Below are positions 1 to 4,721 of a DNA stretch of 6,359 nucleotides, in pieces. A program made the position numbers and the translations under genes. The notes under the pieces were generated by a model. The model was given only the letters and a program-made list of their open reading frames with translations. It did no database searches and was not told the DNA's origin. The stretch's first letter is position 1; the number at the start of each line of letters is the position of its first letter. The DNA is taken from positions 38,099-44,457 of the forward strand of contig MKSH01000006.1 of the NCBI GenBank assembly GCA_001898095.1, in the 5' to 3' direction. Source of the DNA: Solirubrobacterales bacterium 70-9. GTDB lineage: Bacteria > Actinomycetota > Thermoleophilia > Solirubrobacterales > 70-9.

Positions 1-1086
1 AACCCGGAGATCTGGACCTTCGAGATCTTCCAGTACGGGATGAAGGCGGGCCACGCGATCACCCCGTACGCGGTCGAAAAGACCGGCCCGAGCGAATACG
101 AAGTGCTGGTCTACGACAACAACTGGCCCGGCAACGACAGCCGCCGGCTGCTGATCGACACGAAGACGAACACCTGGAGCTACTACGCGATGGTCTCGCC
201 GGGCTACCCGCAGGCCCAGTACGAAGGCAACGCCAAGTCGAAGACGCTGCGGCTTGCCCCGGTCACGCCCGGGCTCGGCGTGCAGCCCTGCCCGTTCTGC
301 GTCGGCCGCCAGGGCGGCGGCTCGAAGTACAACCAGATCCGCCTCGACGGCACCTCCAACGAACATGCCCGCCTGCTGGTCGTCGACTCGCAGGGGCGGA
401 AGACCGGCCTCATCGGCAACCGCGTCGTCAACCAGATCCCCGGCGCCAAGGTCCTCCCGCGCAGCTCCGGCGGCATCCGCCTGCGCCCGAACGGCACGCT
501 CTGGAAGGACTCGCCGGCGCCGATCATCCAGGTGCCGAAGAACGTCGAATTCGACGTCAACGTGGACGGCAGGCACCTCGGCGTGCGCGACCGCGAGACC
601 CTCAGCCTGGTCGGCCCGACCTACGACGCGACCGTGGAAAACCTGATCATGGCCCCGCACCAGGAAGCCAACGTGGCGCTCTCACCGAAGGGCAACGCGA
701 TCACCTACCTGCCGAGCGACAAGACCACCTCGCCGGCGATCAGCCTCGGCGCCGAATCGAAGAGCGCCGCCTACAACATCAGCGTCGCCGCGCTCGGCGC
801 GCCGAAGGGCTCGAGCCTCACCTTCGTCAAGGAACCGAAGCAGCAGCTGATGTGGTTCGGCGACGATACGAAGGAGAAGCGCACGTACGAGGTGAAGATC
901 CGTCGCTTCACCGCCAACGGATCGATGCGGGAATTCGGCGCCGACGTGACGATCCAGGGCAACCAGCAGGCCTTCCTCTACTACGGGCCGCTGGCGAAGA
1001 AGAACGGCCACGCGAGGCTGGTCGTCTACCTGCCCGGGCACCGCAACCATCCGGTGCAGACGTTCCCGATCGAACTGATCGAATAG
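1..1086 (+). CDS. C-terminal part of a putative papain/C39-like cysteine peptidase with a beta-rich tail (5' end outside window)
   Basis: The frame is open from base 1 and ends at TAG (1084-1086), giving 361 visible residues. The ATG at 40 is probably internal, because the frame upstream (NPEIWTFEIFQYG) reads as normal protein and joins smoothly. Near the left edge, a GHAITPY segment (His18 of the visible part) is followed by VYDNNWPG (residues 37-44). This spacing and wording resemble the catalytic His and Asn/Asp strands of papain-like or C39-like cysteine peptidases, whose catalytic Cys would lie upstream of the window. A CPFC pair (Cys97, Cys100) could form a disulfide or bind metal. Residues ~150-361 are rich in short beta-strand-like stretches with no motif I recognise and no transmembrane segment. 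A secreted or surface protein is plausible, but no signal peptide can be seen. The peptidase call is inference; coding status is strong. Confidence 0.85.
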   Translation, partial: NPEIWTFEIFQYGMKAGHAITPYAVEKTGPSEYEVLVYDNNWPGNDSRRLLIDTKTNTWSYYAMVSPGYPQAQYEGNAKSKTLRLAPVTPGLGVQPCPFCVGRQGGGSKYNQIRLDGTSNEHARLLVVDSQGRKTGLIGNRVVNQIPGAKVLPRSSGGIRLRPNGTLWKDSPAPIIQVPKNVEFDVNVDGRHLGVRDRETLSLVGPTYDATVENLIMAPHQEANVALSPKGNAITYLPSDKTTSPAISLGAESKSAAYNISVAALGAPKGSSLTFVKEPKQQLMWFGDDTKEKRTYEVKIRRFTANGSMREFGADVTIQGNQQAFLYYGPLAKKNGHARLVVYLPGHRNHPVQTFPIELIE

Positions 1087-1092
1087 TCCGGA

Positions 1093-1587
1093 TCAGGCCT
1101 GCGGGTCGCCCGCCCGCAGGTTCTCGATCCGGGCGCCGTAGTCGCGGGCGATGCGCGCGGCGATCAGGGAGCGGTGGCAGGCGGCCGCGTCGCGCTCGAC
1201 GCAGAAGAGCGCCGCGGTCGAGCGGCCGATGAAGCGGGCCAGCGAATCGAGGTCGGCCGGTTCGAGGATCTGCGTCGTGTAGAGGTCGGCATAGGTCTGG
1301 GAGATGACGGTGCGCGAGCGCTTGCCCTCGCCGCGCTTCGCGTCGGCCTCGTACTGGGCTTCGCGCATCGCCGTGGTAGGGGCGAGTTCGGGGACGTGCT
1401 GGTAGACGATCCCCGCCTCGCGCAGCTCCGCTTCGAGGCGCTTCGCGTTCGCCCACGCGTACTGGGCGCCGCGCACGCCGCGACGCTGGCGCACGTCGAG
1501 GACGAGGTCGACCTTCGCCTCGGCCAGCGTCGCCAGGAACGCCTCGAGGTCGGCGCCGTAGACGCCGATGGTGCAGATCCGTTTCAC
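1093..1587 (-). CDS. DUF488 family protein
   Basis: This is a 164-residue protein of the DUF488 family, whose biochemical role is not established. Family marks are the N-terminal CTIGVYG strand (residues 5-11), LVLDVRQRRGVRG (28-40) followed by the YAWAN segment, GIVYQHVPELAPT (59-71), and the C-terminal CVERDAAACHRSLIA (129-143) with its conserved Cys-Glu and Cys-His-Arg. The length is normal for a compact DUF488 protein. The start is GTG (1585-1587): an in-frame TGA lies about 18 nt upstream with no other start between, so this start is nearly forced. The Shine-Dalgarno is weak (a GGGGCG-like stretch just upstream). The stop faces the stop of the upstream plus-strand gene with 6 bp between, leaving no room for a conventional terminator. 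It follows the three-gene operon on the same strand after a 90-bp gap holding a strong palindrome, so it is probably a separate transcript or reached by read-through. Confidence 0.88.
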   Translation of the reverse strand: MKRICTIGVYGADLEAFLATLAEAKVDLVLDVRQRRGVRGAQYAWANAKRLEAELREAGIVYQHVPELAPTTAMREAQYEADAKRGEGKRSRTVISQTYADLYTTQILEPADLDSLARFIGRSTAALFCVERDAAACHRSLIAARIARDYGARIENLRAGDPQA

Positions 1588-1614
1588 GGCGCCCCGCGGT
1601 CGTCAAGCCGCCGG

Positions 1615-1673
1615 TCGGTGTTGATGGGCCGAAAAGCGCTGATATAGAGCGCTTTTCGGCCCATCAACACCGA
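1615..1673. terminator. Perfect 26-bp inverted repeat, likely bidirectional terminator or dispersed palindrome
   Basis: The left arm (1615-1640) and right arm (1648-1673) are exact reverse complements over 26 bp, separated by the loop GATATAG. The right edge is 4 nt past the TGA of the amidohydrolase gene. The inner core is an AGCGCT stem flanked by A4 on one side and T4 (1653-1656) on the other, so on either strand a hairpin is followed by a short U run, as in an intrinsic terminator. The outer arms extend the stem well beyond what termination needs. The position after a three-gene operon and before DUF488 supports terminator function. A copy of a genomic repeat family is the alternative. 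Confidence 0.6.
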
Positions 1674-1677
1674 GGGG

Positions 1678-2841
1678 TCAGCCGTTTTCGGGCGGCAGGG
1701 CGATGCCGGGGGTGCGGGCGACGGCCATCGCCGACATCACGAACTGCGCCGCGCGGGGGAAGCGGCGGCCGGGGGGTGGGGGGCCGGTGTGCTTGTCGGC
1801 GAGGTCGAGGAGGCGGAGGATCGCCCGGCCCGACTCGGCCTCCGGCCCGTCGAGGTCGACCGCCAGCCGCCCCAGCGCCACCGACTCGCTCGGGTCGCCT
1901 TCGGCCATCGCGCGGCCGATCGCCGAGACCAGGTGGGAGACGACGCGCTCCATCCCCGGGTCGAGCGGTCCCGGCGGGCCGGGCGGCGGGCCGAGGTCGA
2001 GGGGCTCCTCGTCGGCGAGGATGCGCCCGATCTGACCGCCCGCGATCGCGCGGATCTGATCGCCGTCGAGCCCCGCCATCAGCGCGTAGCGCAGCTGGAA
2101 GGCGGCGGCGTGGAGCGGCTGGCCGTAGGGGTTGTCGCTCGCCCAGAGGATCTGGCCCGGCGGCACCAGGCTGAACAGCGCGACGAAGTCGGCCGGGTTC
2201 CACCAGGAGGAGTCGATGAAGAGGTTCGGGTTCGCCGGCATCAGCCGCCACAGCCAGGCGAGGTCGGAGACCGCCGCGTGGGCGAGGATGAAGCGGGCGC
2301 CCGGGTAGCGCTGGGCCAGCTCCAGGGTGTCGCGGCCGAGCGCCGGGATCCCGCGCCCGGCGTGGATCAGGATCGGCACGCCGCGCTCCTGCGCCAGCCG
2401 GGTGAGGTCCTCGACCGCCGCCTCGCTCATCGCGAACTGCTCCGCCCGCGGGTGCAGCTTGATCCCGTGGGCGCCGAGGTCGAGGCAGCGCACCGCCTCG
2501 GCCAGCGCCCCGTCGTGCGGGTTCACCCGGCAGAAGTGGACGATCCGCCCGTCAGAGTCGGCCTCGATCGCCCGCGCCTCGTCGTTGGCGGGCGGATAGC
2601 CGTCGGGCTCGTGCATCGGGAAGGTGATCGCCCGGGCGCCCGCGTTCTCCATCGTCGCGATCAGCTGCTCCGGCTCCTGGCGGAATTCGTCCGGGTCGTG
2701 GCGGCCGAAGTGAGTGTGGGTGTCGTAAAGGGCGAGCGGCCCGATCTGCGCTTCGAGCGCATCCAGCCAGCGCCGCGCCTCCACCTCGATCGGCTCGACC
2801 TCGAACTCCTCGGCCTGCGCCGCCCCCGTCGCCTCGCTCAC
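1678..2841 (-). CDS. Metal-dependent amidohydrolase, Amidohydro_2-like TIM barrel with C-terminal extension
   Basis: This 387-residue protein belongs to the amidohydrolase superfamily, which hydrolyses or decarboxylates small molecules using one or two metal ions in a TIM barrel. Expected metal and catalytic positions are all visible: DTHTHFG (His42, His44), GIKLHPR (Lys128, His130), ILIHAGRG (His160), FILAHAAVSD (His188) and WASDNPYG (Asp236). Residues ~285-297 form a proline/glycine-rich linker (GPPPGPPGPLDPG), followed by a mostly helical ~90-residue tail that is not part of the usual barrel. The start is GTG (2839-2841), which overlaps the TGA of the upstream lyase gene as GTGA, a typical translational-coupling arrangement. 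The open frame runs far upstream of this GTG, but there it reads as low-complexity Arg/Ala-rich shadow of the lyase gene. Last gene of a three-gene operon. Substrate unknown; similarity is to the broad family only. Confidence 0.9.
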   Translation of the reverse strand: MSEATGAAQAEEFEVEPIEVEARRWLDALEAQIGPLALYDTHTHFGRHDPDEFRQEPEQLIATMENAGARAITFPMHEPDGYPPANDEARAIEADSDGRIVHFCRVNPHDGALAEAVRCLDLGAHGIKLHPRAEQFAMSEAAVEDLTRLAQERGVPILIHAGRGIPALGRDTLELAQRYPGARFILAHAAVSDLAWLWRLMPANPNLFIDSSWWNPADFVALFSLVPPGQILWASDNPYGQPLHAAAFQLRYALMAGLDGDQIRAIAGGQIGRILADEEPLDLGPPPGPPGPLDPGMERVVSHLVSAIGRAMAEGDPSESVALGRLAVDLDGPEAESGRAILRLLDLADKHTGPPPPGRRFPRAAQFVMSAMAVARTPGIALPPENG

Positions 2842-3992
2842 CGCCCCACCGCCTCTCCGATCCGTTTCACGGCCTCCTCGACCAGGGCCGGAGAGGTGCC
2901 GATGTTCAGTCGCGCGAAGCCGCGACCTTGCGGGCCGAAGGTGGGTCCCGCGTTCAGCGCCACCCGGCCGCGCTCCAGCAATGCCTCGCTGGGGTCCTCG
3001 CCGAGGTCGAGCGGCCGCAGGTCGAGCCAGGCGAGGTAGCCGGCGCGCGGCGGCGCGTAGGCGACCTCGGGCAGCTTCGCCGCGAGCAGGTCGGCGAGCA
3101 GCGCCCGGTTGTGGTCGAGGACGGCGATCACGTCGTCGAGCCAGGGGGCCCCGTCGCGGTAGGCGGCGACGGTCGCCAGCAGGCCGAGGTGCCCGGCGTG
3201 GGCGGCGGCGAAGGGCAGCTTCGCGATCAGCTCGGCGGCGCGCTCCGAGGCGGTCACGGTCTGGGCGCAGCAGAGCCCGGCGAGGTTGAAGGCCTTGGAG
3301 GCGGAGACGAAGGCGATGCCGCGCTCGCGCGCCTCCGGCGAGACGCTGAGGAAGGGGACGTGGCGGGCGCCGGGCAGGGTGAGCGGCCAGTGGATCTCGT
3401 CGCTCAGCACCCAGGCGCCGTTGGCGGCGGCGCAGGCGGCGAGCGCCCCGAGCTGGGCCTCGGTCGGCAGCGTCCCCATCGGGTTGTGGGGACTGCAGAG
3501 GATGATCGCGACGGCACCGCGGCGGAACTCCGCGTCGATCGCGTCGACGTCGAGCTCGCCGTCGACCAGCGGCACTTCGGCCAGCTCGCAGCCGAGCTCC
3601 TCGATGATCCCGAAGAAGGGATGGTAGACGGGCGTGTTGATGATCACCCGGTCGCCGGGCTTGCTGATCAGCCGCAGCACCGAGGTGAGGCCGTTGACGA
3701 CGTCGGGGATCGAGCCGACGCCCGCCGGGTCGACCTCCCAGCCGAGCCGCGCCTTGGCGAAGTCGGCGAAGGCCGCGGCGAGCCCGAGCGGGTCGGGGTA
3801 GCCGTAGCCGGTGTCGTCGAGCTCGACCGCCTCGGCCAGCGCGATCTTCACCGGCGCGGCAAGCGGGAAGTCCATCTCGGCGACCCAGGCGGGGAGGACG
3901 TCCTCGTCGTAGTAGCGCCACTTGGCGCTGCGGCGCAGGCGCAGCTGCTCCAGCGAGAGGTTCGTCAGTTCCGGGTTGAGGCTCGCCTCCAC
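2838..3992 (-). CDS. MalY/PatB-like PLP-dependent aminotransferase / cysteine-S-conjugate beta-lyase
   Basis: This is a fold-type I PLP enzyme, class I/II aminotransferase family, closest in style to the MalY/PatB group that cleaves the C-S bond of cystathionine and cysteine conjugates to give pyruvate, ammonia and a thiol. With the chosen start it has 384 residues, close to MalY and PatB. Visible marks are SAKWRYYDEDVLPAWVAEMDF (residues 22-42), the GYGYPDP loop (62-68), PVYHPFF (121-127), CSPHNPMG (Asn170), SDEIHW (Asp198, which would pair with the PLP ring nitrogen), SASKAFNLAGL (Lys233, the PLP Schiff-base lysine), and FARLNIGTS (Arg361, substrate carboxylate). The start is taken as GTG (3990-3992), 9 nt after an AAAGAG Shine-Dalgarno and 14 nt past the GNAT stop. 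A CTG at 4008-4010 overlapping that stop is a less likely alternative. Family members can also be true aminotransferases, so the lyase role is inferred. Confidence 0.9.
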   Translation of the reverse strand: MEASLNPELTNLSLEQLRLRRSAKWRYYDEDVLPAWVAEMDFPLAAPVKIALAEAVELDDTGYGYPDPLGLAAAFADFAKARLGWEVDPAGVGSIPDVVNGLTSVLRLISKPGDRVIINTPVYHPFFGIIEELGCELAEVPLVDGELDVDAIDAEFRRGAVAIILCSPHNPMGTLPTEAQLGALAACAAANGAWVLSDEIHWPLTLPGARHVPFLSVSPEARERGIAFVSASKAFNLAGLCCAQTVTASERAAELIAKLPFAAAHAGHLGLLATVAAYRDGAPWLDDVIAVLDHNRALLADLLAAKLPEVAYAPPRAGYLAWLDLRPLDLGEDPSEALLERGRVALNAGPTFGPQGRGFARLNIGTSPALVEEAVKRIGEAVGR

Positions 3993-4006
3993 GGCCGCGA
4001 ACTCTT

Positions 4007-4516
4007 TCAGGTCGGCTTCGTCTGCCGCAGCGGGGCGATCATGCTGCGCCAGAAGTCGCGGAAGCCCTCGCGCTCGTAGAGGTCGATCGCGCCCTGGTTG
4101 GCGCTGATCACGGAGACGGTCCACCAGGTGGCGCCCAGGTCCACCAGCCGGTCGCGGCAGTGGGCGATCAGATCGGTCCCGATCCCCATCCCGCGCGCCG
4201 CCGCGGTGACCGAGAGCGACTCCAGGTCGCCGACCGAGTCGCCGAGGTTCCAGGTCGGCCCGGAGGAGCCGACGCGGAGGAACGCGTAGCCGAGCGGCGC
4301 GCCCGCGGCGCCCTCGCCGGGGACCAGGAACAGGTGCCCCTCACCGGCCTCGAGCCAGGCGACGTACTGGTCGCGCCGCCGCCGCCACGCCGTCTCGGTG
4401 TCCCGCACCGGATAGGTGTGGTCGGTCAACTCCCGATGGTTCTCGACCATCTCCTTCCAGAGCCCCTCGACCAGGTCGACGTCCCCGACCCCCAGTTCGA
4501 CGATCCGCCTCTCCAC
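4007..4516 (-). CDS. GNAT family N-acetyltransferase
   Basis: This 169-residue protein should transfer an acetyl group from acetyl-CoA to an amine. Motif A is clear: a strand LESLSVTAAA followed by the acetyl-CoA pyrophosphate loop RGMGIG (residues 108-113) and a helix DLIAHCRDRLVDLG. Motif B is the strand WWTVSVISANQGAIDLYEREGF (131-152), in which the Asn-x-x-Ala-x-x-Leu-Tyr-Glu-x-x-Gly-Phe pattern is typical of GNAT enzymes. The N-terminal half is less conserved, as usual for acceptor-binding regions. The start is GTG (4514-4516), with an AGGA Shine-Dalgarno 8 nt upstream (4525-4528). A much longer open frame continues upstream, but it crosses a palindrome and then reads antisense to the MMPL gene, so it is rejected. 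First gene of the minus-strand operon, divergent from the MMPL gene. The acceptor substrate cannot be predicted. Confidence 0.9.
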   Translation of the reverse strand: MERRIVELGVGDVDLVEGLWKEMVENHRELTDHTYPVRDTETAWRRRRDQYVAWLEAGEGHLFLVPGEGAAGAPLGYAFLRVGSSGPTWNLGDSVGDLESLSVTAAARGMGIGTDLIAHCRDRLVDLGATWWTVSVISANQGAIDLYEREGFRDFWRSMIAPLRQTKPT

Positions 4517-4524
4517 GCAGCTGA

Positions 4525-4528
4525 TCCT
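4525..4528 (-). promoter_or_regulatory. Shine-Dalgarno of the GNAT gene
   Basis: On the minus strand AGGA stands 8 nt before the GTG at 4514-4516. It decides the start of the GNAT gene against the long upstream open frame. It lies only 5 nt from the edge of the 4534-4578 palindrome. Confidence 0.6.
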
Positions 4529-4533
4529 AGGCA

Positions 4534-4578
4534 ACCCTCTGTCCTTTGTAACCCAGAGGGTGACAAAGGACAGAGGGT
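4534..4578. repeat. 16-bp inverted repeat in the divergent intergenic region
   Basis: ACCCTCTGTCCTTTGT (4534-4549) and ACAAAGGACAGAGGGT (4563-4578) are exact reverse complements. Inside, after one A/G mismatch, ACCC (4551-4554) and GGGT (4558-4561) pair around the loop AGA, so the whole element can fold into one long hairpin. The half-site ACCCTCT also matches an internal AGAGGGT (4555-4561), allowing alternative pairings. It sits between the GNAT and MMPL start codons, so it may be an operator, a leader hairpin in the GNAT mRNA, or a dispersed palindromic repeat. Sequence alone does not separate these. Confidence 0.7.
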
Positions 4579-4587
4579 GGGGATAAC
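4560..4587 (+). promoter_or_regulatory. Possible sigma-70-type promoter for the MMPL gene
   Basis: GTGACA (4560-4565, 5 of 6 matches to TTGACA) is separated by 16 nt from GATAAC (4582-4587, 4 of 6 matches to TATAAT). It would give a leader of about 130 nt before the ATG at 4722. Both elements fall within the palindromic structures described at this locus, so protein binding there could control transcription. This is a weak consensus match in a region with few AT-rich sites. Confidence 0.25.
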
Positions 4588-4593
4588 CCCACC
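4576..4593. repeat. Small 7-bp hairpin adjoining the intergenic palindrome
   Basis: GGTGGGG (4576-4582) and CCCCACC (4587-4593) pair perfectly around ATAA. It overlaps the right arm of the larger palindrome by 3 nt, so the two structures would compete or stack in tandem. It has no U tract on either strand. Confidence 0.5.
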
Positions 4594-4711
4594 TTCGAGA
4601 CGCCGGGGAGCCCCAGGGACGCTCGCCTGCGGGCCTCATTGGAACGCGGACTCCGCTCGCGCAGGGTTGAGGAGCGCGCAGAAACGCGCGGAAATCGACC
4701 CGAAACCGGAC

Positions 4712-4716
4712 GGAGG
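4712..4716 (+). promoter_or_regulatory. Shine-Dalgarno of the MMPL gene
   Basis: GGAGG lies 5 nt before the ATG at 4722 and fixes the start of the transporter gene. Confidence 0.8.
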
Positions 4717-4721
4717 ACACG

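Noticed and set aside
1621..1667. Promoter-like TTGATG with TATAGA (plus strand, 16-nt spacer) and the mirrored TTGATG with TATATC (minus strand, 15-nt spacer) inside the 26-bp palindrome
   Set aside because: The symmetry of the palindrome creates both matches together, each is only 4 of 6 per hexamer, the minus-strand spacing is short, and no plus-strand gene follows. A terminator or repeat explains the site better.
1770..1788. G-rich run on the plus strand as a possible G-quadruplex
   Set aside because: It has only two long G runs separated by one T, not four spaced tracts, and it is explained by the Pro-rich GPPPPG codons of the amidohydrolase on the other strand.
1576..2873. 15-bp direct repeat GATCCGTTTCACGGC at 1576-1590 and 2859-2873
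   Set aside because: Both copies lie in coding sequence and encode Val/Met-Lys-Arg-Ile in the same reading frame (start of DUF488, end of the PLP enzyme). There is no flanking similarity, so chance codon coincidence is the likeliest explanation.
1789..3039. A 416-residue plus-strand open frame opposite the amidohydrolase
   Set aside because: It is the antisense shadow of a gene with all catalytic motifs in place. Composition is typical of GC-rich antisense frames.
2842..3921. Long upstream extension of the amidohydrolase reading frame on the minus strand (a 747-residue open frame)
   Set aside because: The extension is Arg/Ala/Pro-rich low-complexity sequence antiparallel in style to GC-rich shadow frames and lies wholly over the well-supported PLP enzyme gene. 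The true start is the GTG overlapping that gene's stop.
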